64,000 nt of DNA from Lycium barbarum (Eukaryota > Streptophyta > Magnoliopsida > Solanales > Solanaceae): positions 18,794,203 through 18,858,202 of the forward strand of contig NC_083341.1 of assembly GCF_019175385.1 (NCBI RefSeq), read 5' to 3'. Below are positions 11,539 to 21,785 of the stretch, in pieces. A program made the translations under genes and the position numbers. A model generated the notes under the pieces. The model saw nothing but the letters and a program-made list of their open reading frames with translations, did no database searches and was not told the origin of the DNA. Within the stretch, counting starts at the first letter, position 1, and every line of letters starts with the position of its first letter.

Positions 11539-12250
11539 CTACAAGTTGAAGCTTGGTGTTAAGATATGTAGGCAATATAAGACCATTTTTGAACTTCTTA
11601 CGCACAAAGTGACAATAAAACCATTTTTGAACTTCTTACGCACAAAGTGACAATATATTTCAATGTGCTTTGTGCGTTTATGAAAGATGGGATTTGTAGC
11701 AATTTGAATAGCTATTTTGCTATCACAATGAAGCTGAATTGGTAATTTCATAGCAACTTGTAATTCTTGACCCCACCAACCAAACTATCTCTGAAACAGC
11801 TGAAGCCATTGTGTTCCTTCTTTGATTTCCATGAGATCAAAGATCCACTAAGATGAACTATAAAACCAGTAACTGATCTCCTTGTATTAGGATGAGGAGC
11901 CCAATATGAGTCACAGAACACTGACATCCAGTGATTGGACATCTTTTCAACAATAATCCTAGCCTTGGTGATCCTTTAGCATACCTTACCACTCTCAAAG
12001 CTGCTTCTCGATGTGATTTCTTAGGCAACTGCATGAATTGACTATGAACTTGGACTGCAAAACAGATGTTAGGTCTAGTACTAGTTTAGTTTATCAACTT
12101 TCCAATCAACTTCTGATAAGCTGCAGTATCTTCCAGTATAGGATTATTTATGTTCCTAACTGCTGCATCATAATCAATAGATGTTAACTTGGCGTTTGCT
12201 TCCAATGGAGTGGGTGAAACCTTAGAACAATCCCCACATCAGCTATCAAT
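11539..12250 (-). pseudogene. Copia-B RNase H and RT C-terminal region
   Basis: Minus-strand frames show RPNICFAVQVHSQFMQLPKK near 12000-12080, then SYWAPHPNTRRSVTGFIVHL and SLISWKSKK (11748-11942). After a frameshift come LHCDSKIAIQIATNPIFHKR and TKHIEIYCHFVRKK. These are RT tail and RNase H blocks of Copia pol. A 38-bp direct duplication at 11582-11657 repeats the HFVRKKFKNG coding stretch and shifts the frame. Confidence 0.82.
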
Positions 12251-13084
12251 TCTAATGTGTACTTCCTTTGGTTTAGCAATATTCGATCCTTGGATCTCAT
12301 CACTTCTATCCCTAGAAGTATTTTAGGATTCCTAGATCCTTCACCTTGAATTGTCTATGTAGGTACTTCTTTGTTTCTTCAATGAGAGCTAGACTGCTCC
12401 CTATGATAAGCAGATCATCAACATATATCAACACTACCACCAATCCCCCTTCCTTCCGTTCAGTGAACAGATAGTGATCATGTGAGCTTTGTTATATCCT
12501 GCAGCTATCAAGGCAATGGTTAACTTGATGTTCCACCGCCTTGATGCTTGTTTGAGGCCATACAATGACTTCAAAAGTTTACAAACTCTTTTCTCCCCTT
12601 GTCTGTAAGAACCTTCTGGAAGTGATATGTATACGTCTTCATCTAGATCCCCTTGTAAGAATACATTATTCATATCCATTTGAAACAGTTCCCAATTATT
12701 TGCTGCTGCAATACTTATTACTGTTTTGACAGTGACCATTTTTGCCACTGGTGAGAAGCTTTCATGGTAGTCTAAACCTTCTCTTTGTGTATAACCCTTT
12801 ACAGCTAGTATTGCTTTGTATTTGTCTATGTCTTCATTTTCCTTAAGCTTTATCTTGTACACCATTTTTACCCAATGGTCTGTTTTCCTGGAGGAAATTT
12901 TACCAGATCCCAAGTATGATTTTCTTCTAATGCATCCACCTCGTTTTGCATTGCCTCCACCCACAACTTGTTTTGAGAAGCCTCTTTGATATTCTTTATC
13001 TCCATAACAACAGAGAAAATGCCCAAATAAGCTTGATATGCAGGTGACAAATGTGAGTAAAATCCATTGTTGGATAATGAGCAC
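12251..13084 (-). pseudogene. Copia-B reverse transcriptase
   Basis: The frame from 13084 contains KYKAILAVKGYTQREGLDY, ESFSPVAKMVTVKTVISIAA and QMDMNNVFLQGDLDEDVYIS, where the D of a usual D-V-x-N-A-F-L block is visible. VCKLLKSLYGLKQASRRW follows. After a frameshift near 12434, YVDDLLIIGS follows, with YVDD codons at 12414-12425. The N-terminal WVKMVYKIKL block sits in an overlapping frame at 12868-12900, so at least two indels are present. Confidence 0.87.
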
Positions 13085-13719
13085 AATTAGACTTGTGTGT
13101 GATCATATAGTCAATGTTCCATATTGGAGGTCTTGTATTTCCGCTAGGTCTCACAGCAACCTCTTGTGTAGGTTCACCAACATCTATATCAGGAGCATCA
13201 GTAGCAACAAGCAACAAGTCTGGTACTGGTGGTTCAGCCTGCACAACACCTTGTTGCTCAGTTCAACTGGTTGCTCATCCTACACAACACCTTGTTCTTG
13301 TTCTTCATGGTTATCCGTATTAGCAGTAGTCTTATATTATTGTTCAACTTGTTCAGCATCTTGGTGTTCAGCATTTTCATCATGAACCATAGTAGGTTTA
13401 ACCTGTTCAGCAGTTTCATCATGAACCATAATAGACGGTTCAATGTCACTTCTAGGAATTGATGAAGGAGATGCTACTATGGTCACATCTACTCCTCTTG
13501 CTTCATCAAGAATTGGAACAGAAACAAACATGTACTCTTCATTTGTGACAGCTGCATCTGGATCTTTAAATGGAAAATCATCTCTCTAAAGGTGACATAC
13601 CTACTGAAAAATATAACTTTAGCATCAAGATCAAACAACATATATCCTTTTTGTGTTTCTGAGTATCCTATTAATACTAAATTTCTTGCCCTTACAACAA
13701 ACTTGTCTCCTTTGGGCAA
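13085..13719 (-). pseudogene. Copia-B integrase C-terminus and linker
   Basis: The frame 13489-13719 reads MPKGDKFVVRARNLVLIGYS then GYMLFDLDAKVIFFSRYVTF. This matches the post-core integrase region of Copia elements (K-F-x-x-R-A-x-x-x-V-F-x-G-Y). Downstream, 13258-13450 is a low-complexity linker with repeated TTCATCATGAACCATA units about 40 bp apart (13376 and 13417), encoding repeated MVHDE-type peptides. Confidence 0.72.
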
Positions 13720-14409
13720 CTAACTAGCATAGCAGAGACACCCAAAGACTCTTAAATGATCTATTCTAGGAAACTTACCAAATATAATTTCATATGGATT
13801 CTTTCCCTCCAAAACGACATAAGGTAGTTTATTAATCAAATAAGTTGCGCTCTTGATACAATCTCCCCAAAAATGAATAGGAATACCACTTTGGAATCTT
13901 AGGGATCTAGCCACCTCCAGAATATGCTTGTGTTTTCTCTCTACTGTGTTATTCTGTTGAGGTGTCTAGTGACGTTACTTTGGTGTATAATGCCATGTGA
14001 TGCTAGCAAATCAACACACTTTGAATTAAAAAACTTTGCTCCATTGTCTGATCTTAGAATTTTAATGCTATCTGAAAGCTGATTCTTTATAAGGCAAAGA
14101 AAATCAGACAATACACCAAAAATCTCACTCTTAGATTGAATTAAGAAAGTACAAATACTTGCTGTAATCATAAATAAAGGTAACAAAATATTGTTTTATA
14201 TCATATATGGGTTTTCTATAGAGGCCGCACAAGTCTAGATGAACTAGTTGAAAACAAGTTGTAGTTTTACCAACACTGATAGGAAATTTCAGCCTATGAT
14301 GCTTTGCTAAGGGACATATATCACAATGTTCTTGAATGGAATTGTCTGTCATGGTTTGTAGTAATGGTATATTTTTCATTGCTCCAACTAAAGGATGGCC
14401 AAGCCTCAT
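13720..14409 (-). pseudogene. Copia-B integrase
   Basis: Separate frames give MRLGHPLVGAMKNIPLLQ and HCDICPLAKHHRLKFP (zinc-binding part), LVHLDLCGLYRKP (first catalytic D, usually HxDLWGP), ILRSDNGAKFFN (second D) and, after a stop, [18 protein letters not shown] and [11 protein letters not shown]. The PxxNGxxER block containing the catalytic Glu lies in the frame-shifted stretch near 13930-13990. Two or more frameshifts are present. Confidence 0.85.
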
Positions 14410-14506
14410 GTGCCAAAGTTTTCCATCTTTATTGATTGTAAGTGAAGTTGTTGCACCTATTGTGGTGTTATTATTTGTGCTAGTTCCTGCAAAACATACA
14501 ATCCTT

Positions 14507-14713
14507 CTATTTCTCTACCAATTCCCAATAGAGACCGTGAAATTTACATAAATCAGGTAGAAAAATAACAGCACATAGCAGTTCCTTAGTAATTTTTGAC
14601 ATTGATAATAGGTTGAATTTGAACTTAGGCACATACAACACATTGCGAATCTTCTGTCCACCTAGAATCACTGCATTATCTGCATGTGCTATCTGTGTCC
14701 TATCACCTGTTGG
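14507..14713 (-). pseudogene. Copia-B protease C-terminal part
   Basis: The frame reads VTPTGDRTQIAHADNAVILG and then IRNVLYVPKFKFNLLSMSKI, the conserved LxxVLYVPxFxxNLLSxSKL block that closes the protease domain of Copia elements. Its upstream half, with the active site, resumes at 17227 beyond the solo LTR. Confidence 0.82.
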
Positions 14714-14967
14714 TGTTACACCTTGGAAAATCCCCCGTATATGTATAGTGAATAAGCTAACCAAGAGCGTAGCGTATGCGATGTTTTGACAAGTAAGAAA
14801 GAGTATTAGATAACCCTCGATGAGGTTTTAAAGGCATCCGATGCAAGGAAAGAAAGTTGCGATGTCCCCAAGATTGATATTGAGGTGTTAAACAAGTGTT
14901 AAGAAGGTTCTATAAGGATCGTAGATCAAACGAGTCGATGAAAACGGAAGTCGCTTCAGTTGGCATT

Positions 14968-15115
14968 ATACGGCCAAACATACGGTCCGTATAAATTATA
15001 CTGGCCGTATGTTGGACCGTATAATTGGCCAAGATGAAGATAACATTCTAGACCAAATGTACGCCCATACATACGGTCCATATAAATAGTACGGACCGTA
15101 TGTTGGTCCGTATAG
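14968..15115. repeat. Palindromic TACGGTCCGTAT cluster in LTR
   Basis: ATACGGTCCGTATAA, CTGGCCGTATG, GGACCGTATAA and ATACGGTCCATATAA repeat in both orientations within about 150 bp. They can form several alternative hairpins. The cluster is within the U3-like part of the solo LTR. Confidence 0.6.
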
Positions 15116-16389
15116 TGAGGGTCGGGCAGCTTTTAAGTTTAAGTGTAAAGGGTCTTTTTCATTTCATAATTCATCCCCTCCTCACTCTATACTTCAAGAG
15201 ACCTCTAGAACCTTCCCTACTCTTCAACTACAAGAGAAATCCAAGGGAAACTAAGATCAATAACACATAATCCATGAATCAAAGTGTATGAAACTCAAGT
15301 AAAGCTCATCTTCTTCAAAGAAAACCAAGAGAGGTGAGATAGGGTTTTGGTGTTAGAGGAGTAACTTCACTCAAGGCTTGTTCAACCATCATCCAAGGTA
15401 AGTTTCATGACCATTTCATGTTGTTTAAGGTATTGGAAGGTTAAGATACCCGAATTGTAGAAAAACATAGCAAATGGGTCATTCAAGAGTGAATAGTGTC
15501 ATGAGTGAGAGGTAGTTGAATTGAATCATGAATGTTAGTGTGTTGTGAGTATGAATATGTTATAAATGACATGTAGACCATGAGATAAGTGTGATACATG
15601 GGAAAATACGATAGCAAACCTAAAACCATAAATGTGGGAAAAAGGACGAGAAATGGTGGATCATGGTCATTGTTTATGAATGATGATTGTTGCTTGCGAT
15701 ATGGTGAGTGTTGTTGTAAATGTTGGGAGTTGAAATGGAACATGGGAAAAGTAGTAGAAACAAAGGAAGTGCTGCCCAATTTTCTCTAGAATAGTAGCGC
15801 GTTCTTATGGCTAATTGACTAATATTAGTATGAATCCTCTCTTAAAGGTAGAGGCGCAACATTGAAGGAGAACAAGCGAACGCTAGATCTCTTATTCGAG
15901 AAAGGCATGTGAGGCTTAACTCTTCTTTCAAAAGGCATGAATCCTTCAAGTCTTCCATAAATCCTTCTATAAGATGGAGCTTAAGAGTCCTTCTATATAT
16001 TAAATCCCCTATGAGCATGATAGTGATGACAATGAGCTAGAGTATAGAGATTCAAGAAATTGTGGCATGATGTTCCTACAATGCTAATGATGTTATTATT
16101 GTTAACACTCGCCTTATGTTTTATTCCCTTCAAGGCGAGGCATAGTACTCATAAATGTCCATAATACAATCGGGGGTTCACGACCTTACGTCACCCCGAC
16201 CTAGTGTGGTTGTCTTAAAGCCTAATGAATGCTCTTAATGCTAATGTATGTTATGGCAATAAGATGATAAGTAATGCTAACTTGCAACACTATGGGATAC
16301 ATGGAACACTAAGAAATGATAACATAATGCTATGGCATGAGATGTATAATAATGACGCGTTATGATTGATGTTGTGATGATAAGATTTC

Positions 16390-16560
16390 CATCGCGCCTA
16401 TATGGCCGGGCATGTCACCGCTAATGCGGGCTGCGTATGATTCCACCGCCCCTACATGGTCGGGCATGTCACCGCTGATGCGGGCTGTTATGTTTACACC
16501 AAGCTGAGAGGGCCGGGCATGATCACCACTAGTGGGCGGCATATGAGGGCTACCCGGACG
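16390..16560. repeat. GC-rich tandem repeat in LTR
   Basis: Two clear units contain GGGCATGTCACCGCT followed by ATGCGGGCTG (about 62 bp apart). A third, degenerate unit has GGGCATGATCACCACT then GTGGGCGGC. The block stands out against the AT-rich flanks. Confidence 0.65.
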
Positions 16561-16997
16561 CGGGTGACGATACAGATTATGATGTGATGATGTATATGAT
16601 GACGTACGTGATGATGTATGGGATGTGATAACATGTATACTATGATTATGTAAAATGTGAAGTATGAAAGTAATACGATTGCCTATGACACTTGTGCAGG
16701 TTATATCTTCGTTTCACGACTCATGATCTTTCTATTATGTTTGTTTATTTCATTTCTGCCTTACATACTCAGTACAATATTCGTACTGACGTCCGTTTTA
16801 TTTGGACGTTGTGTTCATGCCCACAGGTAGACAGGGAGGAGACCTTGCTCCGGATTCTTAGAGGCTGCTAGCTGACTGAAAGCCCTCCATTGTCCCGGAG
16901 GTGCCTATGATCATTCTTTTGTGTACAATTGTAGATGTCATCTCATAGAGGCTCATAGATACTCAATATGAGTCGTGTGGTTTCATGGCATGGTCAT

Positions 16998-17032
<35 letters not shown>

Positions 17033-17226
17033 CTATATTATTTTGCTAGCCTAAGGGCTCGTGTGTATAAAAGCATTTTGTTTCTAAATGAAAACGGACT
17101 TTATTATAAATTGAGCATGAATCGGATAAATGACTGTTAAATAAGCCTAGGAAGTGATGGCACGAGCGGTGCTCGGCGGTTAGCCCGGGTACCCGTCACG
17201 TCCCCTAGCCGGGTCGTGACAGTTGG

Positions 17227-17522
17227 TTTCTGCACGTTATTACTGTGTTGATCTTCTAAACGTCTAAGGGCTGATAATAGTTCTTTGCAAGGTGTTATAT
17301 GGTGTGAAGTACCTGAATCTACTATCCATTCTAAAGCATCTGACAGTGGAGATGCCATACCTGCCATGTTGTATGTGAATTGTGTAGGTGCTGATTCATT
17401 GAGCCTGTTCTTAATGTTCTGGTACTGCTCCTCAATAAACAGTCCTCCAGTCCTATGTTGAACAACATTAGATGTACTGCCTCAATTTTTGGTTTGATGA
17501 GCATTGGAAGTTCCTGCTCCAT
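17227..17522 (-). pseudogene. Copia-B protease active-site part
   Basis: The frame contains EWIVDSGTSHHITPCKELLS, the DSGTSHH active site of Copia protease. A preceding frame supplies the linker from the nucleocapsid. The solo LTR at 14714-17221 interrupts the domain directly after RLEDQHSNNVQ. Confidence 0.85.
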
Positions 17523-17961
17523 TAGTTGTAGTTATGTTGGCATAAGGCTTGAACTCATTGCCTTGTCCACTCTTCTTTTTGCTTTTAAAATCTACAAGGT
17601 AACCAACAACTCTGCAGCAATCTAGTGTCTTGTGTCCCTTATAACCACATACACCACAAGGTACTCCTTCTCCTGTTCCTGGTGACTTCTTATATTTGTT
17701 GAAACCTTGTCCTCTTCCTGCTAACACTGTCAACACTTCCATATGTGTATCAACTACTCCTAGACGTCTTTGACTCTCCTCATGTGCAGCAACTGCATAT
17801 GCTTCATTAACGGTGACATCAAATCCTTTTGCCAACGAATTACTCCTTATAATGCCAAAGCTTTGGTTTAGTCCCATAAGAAATTGCAATAGCCTCTGAG
17901 ATTTAAGATGACCAACATATGATTTCGATTCCTTACGATTACAGCCATAAGGTGTTATCAT
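17482..17961 (-). pseudogene. Copia-B gag C-terminal part with zinc knuckle
   Basis: The frame has RLLQFLMGLNQSFGIIRSN, typical of Copia gag, then a CCHC knuckle CGVCGYKGHKTLDC (C-x2-C-x4-H-x4-C) near residue 105-118. Basic residues follow. It is out of frame with the N-terminal gag piece at 17992. Confidence 0.87.
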
Positions 17962-17991
17962 TACATCTAACTTATCCCAGAGGTCCTTCTT

Positions 17992-18297
17992 CTAAGAGTA
18001 ATAGCTAGTAACTGAATCAGAACCATGCTTTAGGGTTGCAATTTCAGTCCACAAGTGATAAATTCTTGTAAGATTCGATCTGTCAAATCTCTCCTTAAAT
18101 TCATCCCAAATTCTCTTCGCATTTGAAGCATAGATGCTGCTAGGGATTAACTCAATAGATACGTTGCTTCCTATCCATAATAACACAATTGCGTTATATT
18201 TTTCCCAAAGTTCTTCTAATTCCCCTTTGTACTGACTTTTAGTACAAGTACCTTCAACAAATCCGAGTTTTCCTTTTCCTCTTAGGGCTAATTTCAT
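17992..18297 (-). pseudogene. Copia-B gag N-terminal part
   Basis: The frame begins MKLALRGKGKLGFVEGTC and contains IWDEFKERFDRSNLTRIYHL and a SVTSYYS end. These are the conserved segments of UBN2/retrotransposon gag domains in plant Copia elements. The first methionine may be internal: upstream, 18298-18480, a further gag start is possible but interrupted. Confidence 0.85.
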
Positions 18298-18528
18298 AGA
18301 TCTACTCTATAAAGTATAATTTTTTGGTCCTGTGAGCTTAATATGTGTGAGTACTAACCCTTGAACATCTGATGCTTGAAGATATAAGGGGTGACTGTGA
18401 TCAATTGTCACTGTTGTCGCCGCTACTGTTTCTTCCACCATTGTTCCTCGAATTTTGACTCTATCTCGAGCTCAAAGCCTCTACGTTAATGGAGTTTCTT
18501 CTTCATAGCAGCTGGTCTTAGGACCTCT

Positions 18529-18540
18529 GCTCTGATACCT
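18529..18540 (-). other. Copia-B primer-binding site (initiator tRNA-Met)
   Basis: On the minus strand, directly after the 5' LTR end, the sequence is AGGTATCAGAGC. It matches the initiator-Met primer site TGGTATCAGAGC at 11 of 12 bases. This fixes the element's orientation. Confidence 0.85.
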
Positions 18541-18840
18541 TGTGAAATTATCTAACTATACAATGAAGGATTGAGCTACAAGCTCATCCATGGAGTTATA
18601 CACAACCATAGAGAGAAAGCAATGAAGAGAAATTCTTATTATTTGAGAGGGAAAATATAATCGTTTCATTTACATCAATGACAGAGAAGAGATATTTGTA
18701 TCTAAATATGTGCCAGTTGTTTGTTACGTGACAGCTATCCCGCGTACACATATATGCACTTCTAACTAAATATAACAAACTCTCAACTCCTCTAACAACC
18801 TGCAATTAAATGCACTTAGCTACAACAATTAATTTCAATA
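18541..18840 (-). repeat. Copia-B 5' LTR
   Basis: This 300-bp LTR is paired with 11142-11442. The two differ at scattered positions and near the end (CATATTTCAATA against TTAATTTCAATA), indicating an insertion old enough to have accumulated substitutions. Confidence 0.9.
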
Positions 18841-19025
18841 GTTCGGAATCCTGAGAATCGAACCCTGGATGATTTTGAACACCTTGAACCATTGAGCCGG
18901 CCTTCCACACATTGTTCAGGGTATTCAAAACTAATATATCTGCATAAACATATAAAATCTACCCTAGATATACAGTGTAATTTTTTGTCGAGGATTTGAG
19001 TCCCACCCCGCTAAATCCGCCCCTG
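18841..19025 (+). repeat. Right end of the interrupted small repeat
   Basis: GTTCGGAATCCTGAG continues the repeat begun at 11109-11141. It ends in a segment with TACAGTGTAATTTTTTGTCG and then AATCCGCCCCTGG, the complement of the expected GGGGCGGA start. Copia-B therefore landed inside a roughly 215-bp repeat. The repeat's class is not certain. Confidence 0.5.
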
Positions 19026-19376
19026 GTCGTGAGCTGGAGGGTGCCTCTTCACATATACAGGCATTGTGCGCTTAATTTGTTTGGATTGGTTCACTAGATA
19101 AAAGAACTCGATCGGTTTAGCCAAAGTAGAAACAATTTGCATAATCTCGTAAGAGTAGTTATGTTGTTCTATAGTTTCTTGTCTCTTGATTTCTGCGAGT
19201 ATCTGTTGGTTTATAATGACTTATTTACTTTCATTGTTTTCATTTTCATAGTTATCTATAGCAATTAATTCTCCTTTTACCATGACTTTCTTGCTTTGTT
19301 ATTCCTTGCTTTCATATTGTTTTCGATACGCTTGATCATATCTAACCTTTTGTCTTTTCCTCTCTTTGTCTCCTCT
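19026..19376. other. Spacer, no gene seen
   Basis: This is T-rich sequence without a convincing reading frame. The part from about 19140 may be the upstream portion of the LINE/SINE tail that follows. Confidence 0.4.
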
Positions 19377-19503
19377 CTTGAGCCGAGGGTCTTCCGAAAA
19401 CAGCCGCCCTACCTTTCAAGGTGGGGGTTAGGTCTGCGTACACTCTACCCTCCCCAGACCCCACATAGTGGGATTATACTGGGCTTGTTGTTGTTGTTAT
19501 TAT
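19377..19503 (+). repeat. SINE/RTE-LINE 3' tail
   Basis: The segment GAGCCGAGGGTCTTCCG, GGTCTGCGTACACTCTACCC, CCAGACCCCACATAGTGGGA and a terminal TTGTTGTTGTTGTTATTA is the widely repeated 3' region shared by TS-type SINEs and RTE-type LINEs of Solanaceae. The trinucleotide TTG tail marks the 3' end. No target duplication was identified. Diverged copies are at 51149-51280 and 53768-53845. Confidence 0.7.
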
Positions 19504-19678
19504 AGGCTAAAGAATTTACGTAGCGAAAATGGCGTGAATACCAGTCATTTTCAATATATTTGGTTCTACTTCGAAGATTAAACACAGTAAAATTATCATG
19601 TCATATTACCTACAACAAGATTATCTTTTGATGCTTGATTACTATAAACTCTTAATATCCTAGTGAAACTGTCTAAAT

Positions 19679-19681
<3 letters not shown>
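19504..19681. other. AT-rich spacer
   Basis: Nothing recognised. Confidence 0.4.

Positions 19682-19755
<74 letters not shown>
19682..19755. repeat. (AT)n microsatellite
   Basis: About 37 uninterrupted AT units. Confidence 0.97.
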
Positions 19756-19757
<2 letters not shown>

Positions 19758-20473
19758 TAGAATTTTGTTCAATTTACTACCGTACATTTAATATAGTTTC
19801 CGTAGTAATCAGATTCTTGAATATCAAAACAAAATAAGTAGTAATATATAATAAAAATAAAAATGAATAATTAGTGCTAAGAGATTATCAAATCTTTTGA
19901 GAGTAATTATATAAACTATTTATTATTCTAATTATGATTAGTGAAATAAAAAATCAGTTTATTGTACACCTCATAATTAAACGGGATGCTAGCACCAAAG
20001 GAGGTAATGTTATGTTTTAAAATGTCTAAACATTTTATACATGCAGAACTTTTTTAAGGTAAGTACTAAATGTAACTAACTTTAGTAAATGGACTTAGTG
20101 AGATAATCCCCATTTAAAAAGAATGATTTGTTTCATGAAAAACAAGACATGTGACTTTCCACAATAAGTTAAAGCAAGCATTTATTTACACGCTGTTGGT
20201 GAATATGAGTTAAGTTTTATTTAAAAAGTCAATAAAATACTTAAACAAACCTGAAACAAAAAAATAGAGTCAATACCAAAAGTGCCCTCTTAAATTATAT
20301 TCATGTTTTGTCAGTTTAATATTTTAATTACGTGATGCTTTTGTTACTTATAATATTTCATGTCCAAGTACCCCATGCAGCGCCAATAGCATGTAGGATC
20401 GTCTCAACGAGATTGGAGGCTAAAGCCAGACTTCTTCAGAGAGACTCTAATTTTATTTTATTTTTGAAGAGAA

Positions 20474-20475
<2 letters not shown>
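19756..20475. other. AT-rich intergenic stretch
   Basis: No reading frame or repeat family was recognised. Confidence 0.4.

Positions 20476-20521
<46 letters not shown>
20476..20521. repeat. (AT)n microsatellite
   Basis: About 22 uninterrupted AT units. Confidence 0.95.
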
Positions 20522-20522
<1 letters not shown>

Positions 20523-20919
20523 TCTACTTTCTTTTTTTTTAGATGCGAAGTCATTAATTATTATTTTATAATCGTCAAGCACGATGCAAAGTTGTCAAAA
20601 AAAAAATTCAAATCAATCGAAAATAATTCAACTGACAATATAGCAAATAAATCATGCGACTAAAAAAATAAGTTACATATTTAGAATGTTACTTAAAAGT
20701 ACCATAAGTCATAATAATTTTTTAAACAAATTAGGATAACCTAATAAAAAAGGGAAAGGACATAATTGGCCGATGGGGTGAAACTAATTCCACCCGGTGG
20801 CCAAAGTTCTTCTAAACCCAACTTATACCCACTAAACTAATCTCATCCATTAGCCAAAACTTAAATAAGACAACTTTCAAATAAAAACCCAAACACAAAA
20901 ATGTTTGAGGCGATTTTTA
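20522..20919. other. AT-rich intergenic stretch
   Basis: Nothing coding was seen. 20765-20840 has a C/G-richer patch (CCACCCGGTGGCCAAAG) that may mark the edge of the TGTATA-rich repeat that follows. Confidence 0.35.
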
Positions 20920-21440
20920 TATATAATATGTGTCATTTGTGTATAAAATTATGTATCAGTATCTATCTGTAATGTATAGAAACTGTATAAAATATGAATC
21001 ACTAAGTTATGTATCATTTTTGTATATAATATATATCATTTGTGTATATAATGTGTATCAGCACAGTGCAACTGTCCTGTATAGAACAGAAAATTGTAGC
21101 ATTTTTGTATATAATATGTATCATTTTTGTATAGAAAGTGTATATATAATTCCAGCATGTGTACATAAACTGTATCAGTCTTGTATACAAAGTGTACTAT
21201 ACGTATAAAAATGTATTATAGAAACCGTATCATTATGGTATATAATATGTATCACTATTGTATATGTTAAAAATAAATATCATATCATTATTGTATAATA
21301 TGTGTATAATAAATGTATAATTAACGTATAATTTATGTATAATAAATGTATGATTAATTCTAGCATATGTATATAAACTGTATAATTCTTGTATATAAAG
21401 TGTATATATAATTCCAACATATGTATACATACTGTAGCAG
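20920..21440. repeat. Degenerate TGTATA-rich tandem array
   Basis: Phrases such as GTATATAATATGTATCATT and TGTATATAATGTGTATCA recur every 25-60 bp on the plus strand, diverging gradually. Similar TGTATA-rich cores occur at 33718-33830 and 43437-43545. The open frames across it encode only Y/I/C-rich repeats and are not genes. Confidence 0.6.
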
Positions 21441-21785
21441 CCCTTTAGTGGTGACTTAGTCGCCACAAAAAGTTTTTTTGTTTTTTTGTTTTTTTAAGCC
21501 CCAGGGCTGTTGGGCCGGCCAGCCTTGGCATTATTTTGGGTCGACCTGCCATTTTTTGGAATTATTTTAGGCTGACCGGACTCCTGAGGGTATTCGGCCC
21601 AAACACTAGCCAAATGTGACATTACTTTGGGTCATTGGACACACAGTATCCTTTTCCCAATAAAAAATGAGGCCCCAAAAATTTGGGGGCCCAAAGTCAT
21701 TGCCTTAGTGGCTTTGACCTTGGGCCAACCCTGATAGCATGGCCATGGAGAATGACTTCACTTTCTTTGTGGTGTGCATGAGTAC
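21441..21785. other. Unassigned sequence left of the Gypsy element
   Basis: It begins with GCAGCCCTTTAGTGGTGACT and a T-rich run, then moderately GC-rich sequence with GGGCC/GGCCC clusters such as TTTGGGGGCCCAAAGTC. No coding potential was recognised. It may be part of an older repeat into which the Gypsy element inserted. Confidence 0.35.

Larger units (their letters stand above)
14714..17221 (+). mobile_element. 2.5-kb solo LTR, Tekay/Del-like Gypsy
   Basis: A 2508-bp block begins TGTTACACC and ends GGGTCGTGACA. It is flanked by a perfect 5-bp duplication GTTGG (14709-14713, 17222-17226), inside the Copia-B protease. Its termini and internal landmarks resemble Tekay/Del LTRs of Solanaceae. 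The landmarks are a TACGGTCCGTAT palindrome cluster at 14968-15115, a GC-rich tandem block at 16390-16560, and a TA microsatellite at 17002-17030. No pol domain or second LTR is present. The LTR at 1-253 is a relative. Confidence 0.88.
11142..18840 (-). mobile_element. Copia-B: Ty1/Copia LTR retrotransposon with nested solo LTR
   Basis: Two LTRs of 301 and 300 bp (11142-11442, 18541-18840) begin TGTGAAATTA on the plus strand and end TTTCAATA. Flanks GTTCA (11137-11141) and GTTCG (18841-18845) look like a target duplication with one change. On the minus strand, gag, CCHC, protease, integrase, RT and RNase H follow in Copia order. An initiator-Met primer site adjoins the 5' LTR. Many frameshifts and stops break it, and a 2.5-kb solo LTR lies between the protease active site and its C-terminal part. 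In element orientation the LTR begins TATTGAAA, not TG. Confidence 0.92.

Noticed and set aside
14968..15115. Transcription terminator hairpins
   Set aside because: The palindromes are LTR-internal repeats; a bacterial-type terminator is not meaningful here.
19596..19787. Open frame encoding alternating Tyr and Ile
   Set aside because: It is only the translation of the (AT)n microsatellite.
20920..21440. CRISPR-like regularly spaced repeats
   Set aside because: Repeats are degenerate, AT-only and irregularly spaced, in an intron-containing plant genome.
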